A stretch of 64,000 nucleotides of DNA from Bacillota bacterium (GTDB lineage Bacteria; Bacillota; Clostridia; Christensenellales; SZUA-584): NCBI GenBank assembly GCA_023461435.1, contig JAEYLC010000040.1:23029-87028 (forward strand), read 5' to 3'. The notes below the pieces were generated by a model. It was not told the origin of the DNA. It searched no databases and saw only the letters and a program-made list of their open reading frames with translations. Each line of letters starts with the position of its first letter. Position 1 is the stretch's first letter. Positions 24,913-33,323 of the stretch are shown here, in pieces. The position numbers and the translations under genes are program-made.

Positions 24913-25754
24913 TTTTGCCACCTGGCCGTGGTGCCGCACGGCAGATACACGCGCGAGTTCTTCTGCGGCAGCACGAGCGTATCCGATTCGATCTGTCCGC
25001 CGTTTATACACAACGCGAGCATATTGCGCGTGACCACGTCCGAAAGTCCCGTCGTATACGAGTTGATGATGAAGAAAAGCGGATCACCGCTTAATAGCTT
25101 CGCGCAGTCCCTCACGAGCTCAAACAGCGCGTCCTCTATCTTCCAGACGCCGCTTTGGCTTCGCCCGTAGCTCGGCGGGTCCATCACGATCGCGTCGTAG
25201 GTGTTGCCGCGCCGCTGCTCGCGCAGCACGAATTTGTGGCAGTCGTCCGCGATGAAGCGCACGGACGCTTCCTCAAGGCCGTTTGCTTTCACGTTGTCCT
25301 TTGCCCAGTCGTTCATGCTCTTGGCCGCATCCACATGCACCACGGACGCTCCCGCGCTTAAGGCCGCGACGGTGGCGCCGCCCGTGTACGCGAAAAGATT
25401 GAGCAGCTTGATGGGCCGGTTCGCCGCCCTGATGCGCTGCGCAATGTAATCCCAGTTGAACGACTGCTCGGGGAATACGCCGATGTGCTTAAAGCCCGTG
25501 GGCCGCACGATAAACTTAAGACCCCCGACCGTTATCGTCCACTTCTCCGGCACCTTCTTCAAAAACCGCCAGCTGCCGCCGCCGCTTTGGCTGCGGTCGT
25601 AAACCGCGTGCGGCTGCCACGGCTCTGAGCCGCTGCGTTCCCATATCACCTGCGGATCGGGCCGCTGCAAAATGATGCCGCCGATATTTTCAAGCTTGTC
25701 GCCGCCGCCCGTATCGAGCACGGCATAGTCGCCCGTGTTGTTTGCAATAAACAT
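24909..25754 (-). CDS. Class I SAM-dependent RNA methyltransferase (RlmI/RlmK-like)
   Basis: A 281-residue Rossmann methyltransferase: LLNLFAYTGGATVAALSAGA (SAM-binding), VVHVDAAKSMNDWAKDNVKANG, and the catalytic VMDPPSYGRSQSGVWKIED (DPPSY). The N-terminal ~80 residues are a small beta domain rather than the PUA domain of RlmI. Family members methylate 23S rRNA bases. It is upstream of and overlaps the pseudouridine synthase gene. Confidence 0.85.
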   Translation of the reverse strand: MFIANNTGDYAVLDTGGGDKLENIGGIILQRPDPQVIWERSGSEPWQPHAVYDRSQSGGGSWRFLKKVPEKWTITVGGLKFIVRPTGFKHIGVFPEQSFNWDYIAQRIRAANRPIKLLNLFAYTGGATVAALSAGASVVHVDAAKSMNDWAKDNVKANGLEEASVRFIADDCHKFVLREQRRGNTYDAIVMDPPSYGRSQSGVWKIEDALFELVRDCAKLLSGDPLFFIINSYTTGLSDVVTRNMLALCINGGQIESDTLVLPQKNSRVYLPCGTTARWQK

Positions 25755-25878
25755 TAATTTCCTCCGCGATTAAGCCTCTTCGCCATTGTCACGGCAAAGA
25801 CCTTATCAATGATACCATTGCAGCATTTTTTTTAAAAGCAAAAAGATGATAACGGCAGTGCACGAAATAGCCCCTCAA

Positions 25879-26298
25879 TCAGATGGTCTTTGCCATCGCG
25901 GCGGCTTCCTCCACATACGAAAAGCCCATATGCATCCAGAATTCTTTGCCGGATATGTTGTCATTCAGTATGAACAGCGCGCATTTGTCCATGCCGCGCT
26001 GTTTCTGCTCCATCATCGCGAGCCGCACAAGCTCCGCCCCAATACCGCGCCGACGGTGCTCTGGCGCAACCGCCAGATGATAAATGAAGGCCCGCCGCCC
26101 GTCGTTGCCGCACATCACCGTGCCAATAATTTTGCCTTTCCGCCTGCACACAAAGCTCTGCCCCGGATTGCGCGCCAAATAATTATTGATGCTCTCCACG
26201 CTGTCCGCGCTGTTAAGGCGGATGCCCGGAATGGATTGCCACAGGGCAAAGCTTTCGTCATAATCTTCTGTGTGCATACGCGTATATTGGATGTCCAT
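25879..26298 (-). CDS. GNAT-family N-acetyltransferase
   Basis: About 139 residues from ATG 26298 with GAGAGAGG upstream (the frame continues upstream without a better start). The acetyl-CoA binding motif A is clear: IYHLAVAPEHRRRGIGAELVRLAMMEQKQRG, followed by KCALFILNDNISGKEFWMHMGFSYVEE typical of the family's last strand-helix. The substrate is unknown; the GNAT fold serves protein N-termini, polyamines, antibiotics and other amines. Monocistronic. Confidence 0.85.
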   Translation of the reverse strand: MDIQYTRMHTEDYDESFALWQSIPGIRLNSADSVESINNYLARNPGQSFVCRRKGKIIGTVMCGNDGRRAFIYHLAVAPEHRRRGIGAELVRLAMMEQKQRGMDKCALFILNDNISGKEFWMHMGFSYVEEAAAMAKTI

Positions 26299-26388
26299 TT
26301 TAGAAGCCTCTCTCGCCGATAGTTTTTCAAAATAGCGGGCGCTCTCATGCAAAACGGACCCCGCTTTGCAATCATGTCGATTCTGCCC

Positions 26389-26417
26389 TTTACGTGTTGG
26401 CAAAATTACGCTATAAT
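26389..26417 (+). promoter_or_regulatory. Promoter of the small membrane lipoprotein gene
   Basis: A perfect TATAAT at 26412-26417 with a weak -35 (TTTACG, 26389-26394) at 17-bp spacing, about 25 bp before the ATG. Confidence 0.5.
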
Positions 26418-26442
26418 GGTCGCATAAAGGAGTATACTGTCA

Positions 26443-26829
26443 ATGAAAAAATTCATGCTTGTCATTTGCATCGTGCTCTGCGCGATCGGCATACTCGCCG
26501 CGTGCGCGCCGCTGCCGACAAACCTCGACGAAGGCGCTGCTTACGCGAAGGCGCTGCCCGAATGGGTGATCATCGTGGGCGCAGTCGTGATATTTTTAAT
26601 CGGCTTTACGATCATATGGAAGCTGGTCGGCGGAATCGTCAAGTTCGTCGTGATTCTGGCGCTCGGTCTCATTCTTGCGGCCATCGCTTTCGGACTCTGG
26701 CCCAAATCGCAGATTGAAAACACGGTGGATGATCTGATCGACAAGACGGTGGACGGCATCGAGGGCCTGACGGACGGCAATCCTCTCGACGAGCTCGGGA
26801 TCACCACCGAAACGCCCGAGGCCAGTTAA
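26443..26829 (+). CDS. Small membrane protein with lipobox-like start
   Basis: A 128-residue protein: an N-terminal hydrophobic segment ending in a lipobox (ILAACAP, Cys near 21), then two further hydrophobic helices (about 42-60 and 66-85) and a soluble acidic C-terminus (NTVDDLIDKTVDGIEGLTDGNPLDELG). AAAGGAG precedes the ATG. I do not recognise the family. The gene is convergent with nrdG, with only 3 bp between the stops. Confidence 0.65.
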   Translation: MKKFMLVICIVLCAIGILAACAPLPTNLDEGAAYAKALPEWVIIVGAVVIFLIGFTIIWKLVGGIVKFVVILALGLILAAIAFGLWPKSQIENTVDDLIDKTVDGIEGLTDGNPLDELGITTETPEAS

Positions 26830-26832
26830 AAG

Positions 26833-27501
26833 CTACAGCCCCCGGATGGTGACATCGGCGATAAATTCACGAGCGGCTTCGGCTGCTTTTTTAATTGTGT
26901 CGGTGCTGTGCGGATCGGGCTGCGGCGCGATGCTCTCGCTCTTGCGGTACTGCTGAATGATATACCGTTTCGCGCCGATCACGCGCCGCGCGATGGCAGC
27001 GATATCCTCAATGGCTAAAAGCGGCATGAATGTGGTGCGAAATTCGTAATTGACGGCGCTGCCCATCAAAAGGTCGGCGGTCTGCCAGATGGGCGCGTCA
27101 TCCAGTTCGTTTGACACCACGCGGTGCAACTGCCCCGGCGGCGCTTTTAAATCCATCGCAACGTAGTCCACGCTGTCAAGCAGCGCGGCAACCACGTCCG
27201 GTTTCAAGCCGTTGGTGTCGAGCTTCACGAGAAACCCCATTTCATGAACGCGCTTGATGAAATCCCCAATATCCTTTTGCAGCGTGGGTTCCCCGCCAGA
27301 AATAACAACGCCGTCTAAAAAACGGCGCCGTTTATCAAGGTAATCAAGCACATAGGCTTGATGGATGAGATTTCTCGCTTTCCAGAGCGAGCGGTTATGG
27401 CAATACCAGCAGTCCATATTGCAGCCGGGCACAAACACGACAGCCGCGATGTGCCCGGGATAATCCAAAAATGAATTTTTGGCGAAACCTGCAATCTGCA
27501 T
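26833..27501 (-). CDS. nrdG: Anaerobic ribonucleotide reductase activating protein
   Basis: A 222-residue radical SAM enzyme that installs the glycyl radical in NrdD. The 4Fe-4S site is CNMDCWYCHN (CxxxCxxC), followed by GGEPTLQKD and LDTNGLKPD. The opening FAKNSFLDYPGHIAAVVFVPGCN is typical of this subclass. The gene follows nrdD by 3 bp on the same strand and should be transcribed from the same promoter with the NrdR boxes. Confidence 0.92.
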   Translation of the reverse strand: MQIAGFAKNSFLDYPGHIAAVVFVPGCNMDCWYCHNRSLWKARNLIHQAYVLDYLDKRRRFLDGVVISGGEPTLQKDIGDFIKRVHEMGFLVKLDTNGLKPDVVAALLDSVDYVAMDLKAPPGQLHRVVSNELDDAPIWQTADLLMGSAVNYEFRTTFMPLLAIEDIAAIARRVIGAKRYIIQQYRKSESIAPQPDPHSTDTIKKAAEAAREFIADVTIRGL

Positions 27502-27504
27502 GGC

Positions 27505-29592
27505 TTATATGGCCTCGGGAACGACGAATTTGACCCTTTCCTTGAACTCTTCCTTCTTGCCGACGTTGAAGTTCTGCACGGGCCGCAGATATCCCACCAC
27601 GCGGCTCCAAACCTCCGTCTGCGCGCCGCAATGCGGACAGCTGAACTGTTCGCCCGGCAGATAGCCATGCTCGTCGCAGACGCTGAATGTGGGCGTGAGC
27701 GAGATATACGGCATCTTGTAGTCCGCGAATATCCGCTGTATCAGCAGCTTGGCCGTCTGCAGATCTTCGATGCGTTCGCCGAGATACAGGTGCTGCACCG
27801 TGCCGCCCGTGTAGAGCGACTGCAGCTCGTCCTGCAGCTCGATCATCTCGATGATGTCATCGGTGAAACCGACGGGTAGCTGTGTCGAATTCGTGTAATA
27901 CGGCACGTCCTTGCCCGACGTGATGATATCAAGAAACCGTTCCTTGTCGAGCTTCGCGAGGCGGTAGCTTGTCCCTTCCGCGGGCGTCGCTTCAAGGTTG
28001 TACGAATGGCCCGCTTCCTTCTGGAACTCCTGCATGAGCTCGCGCAGAAAATTCATCACACGCACCGCAAACGCGTTGCCCTCCGGAGTCTCGATGCCTT
28101 TGCCCATGAAATTAAGCAGCGCCTCGTGCATGCCGATGATGCCGATCGTGTTGAAATGGTTGAACCAGTATTGACCGAAGCGCTTTTTCACGTCCTTCAA
28201 ATACACCGCCGAATACGGATACAGGCCGTTCTCGGTTTGATGCTCGATGATCTTGCGCTTGATTTCAAGAGACGTTTTACCCGTCGTCGCGATCGTTTTG
28301 AGACGCGAAAAAAACTCCTCCTCGCTCTGTGCAAGGTAGCCGATGCGCGGCATGTTGATCGTGAACACGCCGATGGAGCCCGTCAGAGGGTTCGAGCCGA
28401 ACAGCCCGCCGCCGCGTTTTCTGAGTTCCTTCACATCGAGCCGCAGACGGCAGCACATCGAGACCGCGTCTTCGGGCGAGAGATCGGAATTGACGTAGTT
28501 CGCAAAGTACGGGATGCCGTATTTGCAGGTGATCTCCATGAACTTGTCCACCACCGGCGTGTTCCATTCAAAATCCTTCGTGATGTTGATCGTCGGGATC
28601 GGGAACGTGAACACGCGGCCCTTGGCGTCACCCTCGAGCATCACCTCGCAAAACGCGCGGTTGAACAAATCCATCTCGGCCTGATAGTCGCCGTAGGTGG
28701 TGTCAAGCTGTTTGCCGCCGATGATCACGGGATGGTCCTTCAATGTGGAGGGCACCTTGATATCGAACGTGAGGTTGGAGAACGGGCACTGGAATCCGAC
28801 CCGGGTCGGCACGTTGATATTGAATATAAACTCCTGCAGGCACTGCTTGATGCTTTCAAACGACATGTCATCCCGGCGCACAAACGGCGCGCAGTACGTA
28901 TCAAAGCTCGACCAGGCCTGTGCGCCCGCCGTCTCGCCCTGCGTGGTGAACGTGGAGTTGACGATTTGTCCTAAAAATGAGCGCAGATGCTTGGCGGGCT
29001 TGCTTTCCACCTTGCCGGGAATGCCGCCGAAGCCGAGCATTAAGAGCTGTCTTAAATCCCAGCCCGCGCAATACGGGCCAAAGAATCCAAGGTCATGAAT
29101 ATGGCAGTCTCCCGACAGATGCGCGTCCCTCACCTCTGCCGGATATATCTCATGCAGCCAATATTTCTTTGTGAATGCTTCCCTGATGTAGTTGTTAAGG
29201 CCGTTGACGCTGCGCTGCGTGTTCGCGTTTTCGCGCGTGTTCCAGTCCGTGTCCGAAAGGTAGCTCGAAAACATGTCGATCGTCGCGCCGATCAGCGCGT
29301 TGGCCTCTCTCGCGCCCTTGCGCTTTTCACGGTAGAGAATGTAAGCTTTGGCCGTTTTGGCGTGTCCGTTTTTAATCAGCACGCGCTCCACAATGTCCTG
29401 AATATCCTCCACGCCCGGCACACGGTCGGCAAACGTGATGCGCGCGATATCCACCACCTGGTCGGTCAGCTGCTCGGCTTTTTTGATGTCGTCCCCGCCG
29501 ACAGCTTGCGCCGCCTTGAATATTGCCTCCGTGATTTTCTTGGGCTGAAAGATTTCCTTTAGACCGCTTCTTTTGCGTATGACCGTAAACAT
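27505..29592 (-). CDS. nrdD: Anaerobic ribonucleoside-triphosphate reductase
   Basis: A 695-residue class III reductase that makes dNTPs without oxygen. It has an N-terminal ATP-cone (about residues 1-95; MFTVIRKRSGLKEIFQPKKITEAIFKAAQAVG), the large 10-stranded barrel (QLLMLGFGGIPGKVESKPAKH, CCRLRLDVKELRKRGGGLFGSNPLTGS), and the C-terminal zinc and glycyl-radical region (SVCDEHGYLPGEQFSCPHCG then WSRVVGYLRPVQNF, Gly of RVVGY). Length matches clostridial NrdD. The ATP cone supports allosteric dATP control. It marks an anaerobe. nrdG follows 3 bp downstream. Confidence 0.95.
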   Translation of the reverse strand: MFTVIRKRSGLKEIFQPKKITEAIFKAAQAVGGDDIKKAEQLTDQVVDIARITFADRVPGVEDIQDIVERVLIKNGHAKTAKAYILYREKRKGAREANALIGATIDMFSSYLSDTDWNTRENANTQRSVNGLNNYIREAFTKKYWLHEIYPAEVRDAHLSGDCHIHDLGFFGPYCAGWDLRQLLMLGFGGIPGKVESKPAKHLRSFLGQIVNSTFTTQGETAGAQAWSSFDTYCAPFVRRDDMSFESIKQCLQEFIFNINVPTRVGFQCPFSNLTFDIKVPSTLKDHPVIIGGKQLDTTYGDYQAEMDLFNRAFCEVMLEGDAKGRVFTFPIPTINITKDFEWNTPVVDKFMEITCKYGIPYFANYVNSDLSPEDAVSMCCRLRLDVKELRKRGGGLFGSNPLTGSIGVFTINMPRIGYLAQSEEEFFSRLKTIATTGKTSLEIKRKIIEHQTENGLYPYSAVYLKDVKKRFGQYWFNHFNTIGIIGMHEALLNFMGKGIETPEGNAFAVRVMNFLRELMQEFQKEAGHSYNLEATPAEGTSYRLAKLDKERFLDIITSGKDVPYYTNSTQLPVGFTDDIIEMIELQDELQSLYTGGTVQHLYLGERIEDLQTAKLLIQRIFADYKMPYISLTPTFSVCDEHGYLPGEQFSCPHCGAQTEVWSRVVGYLRPVQNFNVGKKEEFKERVKFVVPEAI

Positions 29593-29693
29593 ACTTGCCC
29601 CCTTATCTTTTTGGTATGATTATATGGTGTGAATTTGGCAATGCCAAAGCCTTATTATCAAGGAAAACAATAAAATCACGGTATATCCAGCGT

Positions 29694-29745
29694 TCCAAAT
29701 TGTTGTGTACGCCTATTATAATAAACACTATATATTGGTGTCAAA
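29694..29745 (-). promoter_or_regulatory. nrdDG promoter with two NrdR-like boxes
   Basis: On the minus strand TTGACA (29745-29740) and TATAAT (29721-29716) are separated by 18 bp. A 16-bp NrdR-box-like site (29741-29726) with a perfect right half (CAATATATAGTGT) lies in the spacer. A second, more degenerate site (29709-29694, left half ACACAACA) lies 16 bp further downstream, so the two start 32 bp apart, about three helical turns as in known NrdR operators. NrdR would repress nrdDG. Confidence 0.72.
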
Positions 29746-29799
29746 CAGAGATACTGTTGAAATTTCGGAAAAAGCTTGTATTTTTTGGCTCAAAAGGAT

Positions 29800-29831
29800 A
29801 AAGGCGCATTCTTAGTATTGAATGCACCTTT
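29800..29831 (-). terminator. Terminator of the metG-tatD-radical SAM operon
   Basis: On the minus strand AAAGGTGCATTC and GAATGCGCCTTT form a near-perfect 12-bp stem with one mismatch, followed by TATCCTTTT. It lies 36 bp after the radical SAM stop codon. Confidence 0.65.
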
Positions 29832-29866
29832 TCTTGAAAAATGATTGTCTGCAGAAAACGGATACG

Positions 29867-30460
29867 CTACTCGATATAGTGCCTCACGCGCAAGTAAGCG
29901 CCGAGATCATCCGCGATTTTTTGGCACCGTTCGATCTCTTCAGGGCCGATCACGTCCACCACAGAGAGCACCGTTTCAATGCCCTCCTTGATGCAGCTCC
30001 TCGCGAACGCGATCATATGGTCAAAGCCCTCTTCGCCGTATATGCTCTTGCAGATCGCGTCGTACTTCACCGCGTCCGACGCGTTGAGGCTGATCGAGAC
30101 GATGTCCACAAGCCCCTTAAGCTCGGGCGCGATATCGCGTCCCGCGTACGCGCTGCCCTGCCCGTTGGTATCGAGCCGCACATGGCTGCCGCGCGTTTTC
30201 AAATATTGCGCGACCTCTTTCAGCGCCTCAAGGCGCATCGTGGATTCGCCGAAACCGCAGAAAACCGTCTCACCGACATCGCTTTCCCGTTCGAGCGCCG
30301 CGATGACCTCGGAGGCCTCGGGGTCTTTCTTGAGCCACAGGCGGTAGCCGTCCACGCCGTCGTTCGTCTCGCGCAGACAGAATGTGCAGTTGTTCGTGCA
30401 CTTATTGGTCAGATTGATATAAACAGCACCGCCGATGCGGTAGATAATCGTGTCACTCAT
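29867..30460 (-). CDS. TatD-associated radical SAM protein
   Basis: About 197 residues from ATG 30460, whose ATGA overlaps the tatD stop. The 4Fe-4S motif is CTNNCTFCLRE (CxxxCxxC), followed by GFGESTMRLE and RLDTNGQGS, giving a half-barrel radical SAM core. The family is defined by its position next to tatD; substrates are not established. The frame continues 45 bp upstream inside tatD, which is not needed. Downstream is a terminator, so this is the last gene of the metG operon. Confidence 0.82.
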   Translation of the reverse strand: MSDTIIYRIGGAVYINLTNKCTNNCTFCLRETNDGVDGYRLWLKKDPEASEVIAALERESDVGETVFCGFGESTMRLEALKEVAQYLKTRGSHVRLDTNGQGSAYAGRDIAPELKGLVDIVSISLNASDAVKYDAICKSIYGEEGFDHMIAFARSCIKEGIETVLSVVDVIGPEEIERCQKIADDLGAYLRVRHYIE

Positions 30461-31221
30461 TTGATATGATAAAGTCCTTTTGCGTTTTCTATGTTGATGC
30501 GGCACATGTCCTCAAACGGTATGCCTTTGATCTCCGCGATTCTTTGCAGCACATGGCGTACGTTCGACGGATCGTTGCGGCGGCCGCGCACCGGCTCGGG
30601 CGCGAGATACGGGCTGTCCGTCTCGGCCATGATGCGATTCAGCGGCACCACGGCGGCCGATTCCACCGTTTTGCGCGCGTTCTTGAATGTGACTGAGCCC
30701 GTGAACGAGACGCAAAGCCCCATATCCACCAGCAGCTCGGCGGTCTCGGGGCTGCCCGAATAGCAGTGCATCACACCGGTAATGCCGACATGCTCGTGCA
30801 GTATCGCGAGCGTATCCTGCGTGGCCTCGCGCATATGGATCGCGACGGGCAGGCTGAGGCGCTTTGCGAGCGCGAGCTGCGCCGAAAACACCTTTTGCTG
30901 CACATCCCTTGGGGAAAAGTCGTAGTGGTAGTCAAGGCCAATCTCGCCGATCGCGACGACCTTGGGCTGTGCGATGAGAGTCTCCAACTGATCAAGATAG
31001 TCCCCCGGCGCGTCCTTGGCCTCATGCGGATGCACGCCGACCGCCGCATAGATGTAATCCACGCTTGCGGCAAGCCGCGCCGCGGCGCGGCTGTCATCCA
31101 CCGTCGTGCCGATCTCGATGAGCCCCTCCATACCGAGCGAAGGCAGCCGCTTAATCAGCGCCGCCCGGTCTTCATCGAACTGCTCGCTTAGCAGGTGCGC
31201 GTGTGTATCAAAAAGCGCCAT
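30457..31221 (-). CDS. TatD-family metal-dependent hydrolase (DNase)
   Basis: 254 residues from ATG 31221. It has the HxH metal site FDTHAHLL, Glu in AIGEIGLDYHYDFSP, His in VAIHMREA, VMHCYSGS and the C-terminal Asp in MAETDSPYLAPEPVRGRRNDP. TatD proteins are 3'-5' exonucleases or deoxyribonucleases of the TIM-barrel amidohydrolase superfamily. The ATG overlaps the metG stop (TGATG), so the gene is translationally coupled to metG. A long upstream frame is a shadow of metG and is ignored. Confidence 0.92.
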   Translation of the reverse strand: MALFDTHAHLLSEQFDEDRAALIKRLPSLGMEGLIEIGTTVDDSRAAARLAASVDYIYAAVGVHPHEAKDAPGDYLDQLETLIAQPKVVAIGEIGLDYHYDFSPRDVQQKVFSAQLALAKRLSLPVAIHMREATQDTLAILHEHVGITGVMHCYSGSPETAELLVDMGLCVSFTGSVTFKNARKTVESAAVVPLNRIMAETDSPYLAPEPVRGRRNDPSNVRHVLQRIAEIKGIPFEDMCRINIENAKGLYHIK

Positions 31222-33173
31222 CACGAAACGCCCGCGCCGCTCGGCAGGCTGCCGTCGATCGTGACGAGCTTCAAATCGCCGTCCTGCTCCGCCGCGAGCA
31301 GCATGCCCTGCGATTCCACGCCGAACAATTTCGCGGGCTTTAGGTTCGCAACCACGACCACGATCTTGCCGGTCATCTGCTCGGGGGTGTACCACTTGCG
31401 GATACCCGAGACGATCTGCCTTGTCTCACTGCCGATTTCCACCTGCAGCTTTAAGAGCTTCTCGCTGCCCTCGATGGTCTCGGCCTGCTTCACAAGGCCG
31501 AGCTTCAGCTGCACCTTTTTAAAGTCGTCGTATGTGATCACGCCCACAGGCGCGTCGTCCTTTTGTTCCTTGGCGGGCAGCTTCTTCTGCTTTTGCAGCG
31601 TGCGGTTGTCCGCGATCTCCTCGAGCGCCTCGAGCTCCTTTTTGATGTCGATGCGCGGGAACAGCGGCGCGGTCTGCGTCACATGAAGGCCGCACACCTT
31701 GGGCCCGAATTCGGCGATGCTCTCCCACGAGATCAGCGCCTCGTCTTTGACGCCGAGTATATCCTGTATGCGCTTCGCGGTGTCCGTGAGGAACGGTATC
31801 AGCAGCACCGAGACGATGCGCAGCCCCTCCGCGAGATGGATCATCACGCTCGCGAGTTTGCCCTTGTTCGCTTCGTCCTTGGCGAGCACCCACGGCGCGG
31901 TCAAGTCGATGTATTTGTTGAGTGCGCCGATATAGCCCCAGATATCCATCAGCGCTTCGGGCAGCCGCAGCTCATCCATATGCTGCTCCACCTGCGTGTG
32001 CAGTGCCGAGCCCTGCGCGCGTATATCCGCGTCGAACTCCGTCGCCTCATACTCGGACGGTATCACGCCGCCGAAATATTTGACGATCATCGCGGCGGTG
32101 CGCGACACGAAATTGCCAAGGTCGTTCGCTAGGTCGCTGTTGGTGCGCGTTAAGAGCGCTTCACTCGAATAGAGCCCATCCGATCCAAAAGGCACCTCGC
32201 GCAGCAGGAAATAGCGCACGGCGTCCACGCCGTACCGGTCGATCAGCTTCACGGGGTCTACCACGTTGCCCTTCGATTTGCTCATCTTGCCGCCCTCGAG
32301 CATGAGCCAGCCGTGGCCGTACACCTGCTTGGGAATCGGCAGACCAAGCGCCATTAAGAGTATCGGCCAAATGATCGTATGGAACCGCATGATTTCCTTG
32401 CCGACAAGATGCACGTCCGCGGGCCAGAATTTTTTAAACAAAGTATCGTCGCCCGAAAGGTATCCGAGCGCCGAGATATAGTTCGAAAGCGCGTCGATCC
32501 ATACATACACCACATGGCCCGGATCAAAATCGACCGGAATGCCCCATTTGAACGATGTGCGCGAGACGCAAAGGTCTTCAAGGCCCGGCAGCAGGAAGTT
32601 GTTGAGCATCTCATTGCGGCGGCTTTCGGGCTGTATGAATTCGGGGTGATCGTTGATATGCTGGATCAGCCGGTCCGCGTACTTGCTCATATTAAAAAAG
32701 TACGCCTCTTCCTTCGCGAGCTCGACGGGGCGCCCGCAATCGGGGCATTTGCCGTCCACAAGCTGCCGCTCGAGCCAGTACGCCTCGCACGGCGTGCAGT
32801 ACCAGCCCTCGTAATGGCCTTTATAAATATCGCCCTGATCGTAGAGCTTTTTGAAAATCTTCTGCACGGTGGCCACATGGCGCTCGTCCGTGGTGCGGAT
32901 AAAGTCGTCGTGGCTGATGTCCATCAGCTTCCAGAGCTTTTGGATGCCGTCCACAATGCCGTCCACATATTCCTTGGGCTCAAGCCCTGCGTTCTTCGCG
33001 ACGCGCTCTATTTTCTGGCCGTGCTCGTCGGTGCCCGTTAAGAACATGACGTCGTAGCCGGTCTGGCGCTTGAAGCGCGCGAGCGCGTCCGCCGCGACGG
33101 TGGTATAGGAATGCCCGATGTGCAGCTTGTCGCTCGGGTAGTAAATGGGCGTTGTGATGTAGTACTTTTTCAT
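31221..33173 (-). CDS. metG: Methionyl-tRNA synthetase
   Basis: A 650-residue class I synthetase. It has the HIGH motif (LHIGHSYTT, about 18), a zinc knuckle CTPCEAYWLERQLVDGKCPDCGRP (about 126-150), the KMSKS loop (GGKMSKSKGNVVDP, about 297), an anticodon-binding helical domain, and a C-terminal tRNA-binding OB domain (FKKVQLKLGLVKQAETIEGSEKLL to SQGMLLAAEQ, about 545-640) that usually makes the enzyme a dimer. First gene of the operon with tatD and the radical SAM gene. A promoter (TTGACA-17-TATCCT) lies upstream and no T-box leader is present. Confidence 0.96.
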   Translation of the reverse strand: MKKYYITTPIYYPSDKLHIGHSYTTVAADALARFKRQTGYDVMFLTGTDEHGQKIERVAKNAGLEPKEYVDGIVDGIQKLWKLMDISHDDFIRTTDERHVATVQKIFKKLYDQGDIYKGHYEGWYCTPCEAYWLERQLVDGKCPDCGRPVELAKEEAYFFNMSKYADRLIQHINDHPEFIQPESRRNEMLNNFLLPGLEDLCVSRTSFKWGIPVDFDPGHVVYVWIDALSNYISALGYLSGDDTLFKKFWPADVHLVGKEIMRFHTIIWPILLMALGLPIPKQVYGHGWLMLEGGKMSKSKGNVVDPVKLIDRYGVDAVRYFLLREVPFGSDGLYSSEALLTRTNSDLANDLGNFVSRTAAMIVKYFGGVIPSEYEATEFDADIRAQGSALHTQVEQHMDELRLPEALMDIWGYIGALNKYIDLTAPWVLAKDEANKGKLASVMIHLAEGLRIVSVLLIPFLTDTAKRIQDILGVKDEALISWESIAEFGPKVCGLHVTQTAPLFPRIDIKKELEALEEIADNRTLQKQKKLPAKEQKDDAPVGVITYDDFKKVQLKLGLVKQAETIEGSEKLLKLQVEIGSETRQIVSGIRKWYTPEQMTGKIVVVVANLKPAKLFGVESQGMLLAAEQDGDLKLVTIDGSLPSGAGVS

Positions 33174-33213
33174 AAAGCTCTCCTGCGTTTATTCGTCTTT
33201 TTACTATTTATTA

Positions 33214-33242
33214 AGGATAGTTTTAGGCGATAGTTTTGTCAA
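33214..33242 (-). promoter_or_regulatory. metG promoter
   Basis: On the minus strand TTGACA (33242-33237) and TATCCT (33219-33214) are spaced by 17 bp. The distance to the metG ATG (33173) is about 40 bp, too short for a T-box. Confidence 0.65.
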
Positions 33243-33247
33243 GTCAA

Positions 33248-33283
33248 GGAGAAGGAAATTGAGATGACTTCATTTCTTTCTCC
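33248..33283. repeat. 12-bp inverted repeat between metG and the acetyltransferase gene
   Basis: GGAGAAGGAAAT (33248-33259) and ATTTCTTTCTCC (33272-33283) are complementary over 12 bp with one G-T pair and a 12-bp loop. It lies upstream of the metG promoter and close to the candidate promoter of the divergent gene, so it could be an operator or an RNA hairpin. Confidence 0.55.
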
Positions 33284-33323
33284 CGATATAGTAAAATAAG
33301 GTATCTCTCTTCAGGAGGAACCA

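Noticed and set aside
28006..28974. 322-codon plus-strand ORF
   Set aside because: It lies fully antisense to nrdD, has the His/Arg-rich composition of a GC-rich shadow frame, and no ribosome binding site or recognisable domain.
33174..33323. T-box leader for metG
   Set aside because: The distance from the promoter to the ATG is only about 40 bp and no T-box motif is present.
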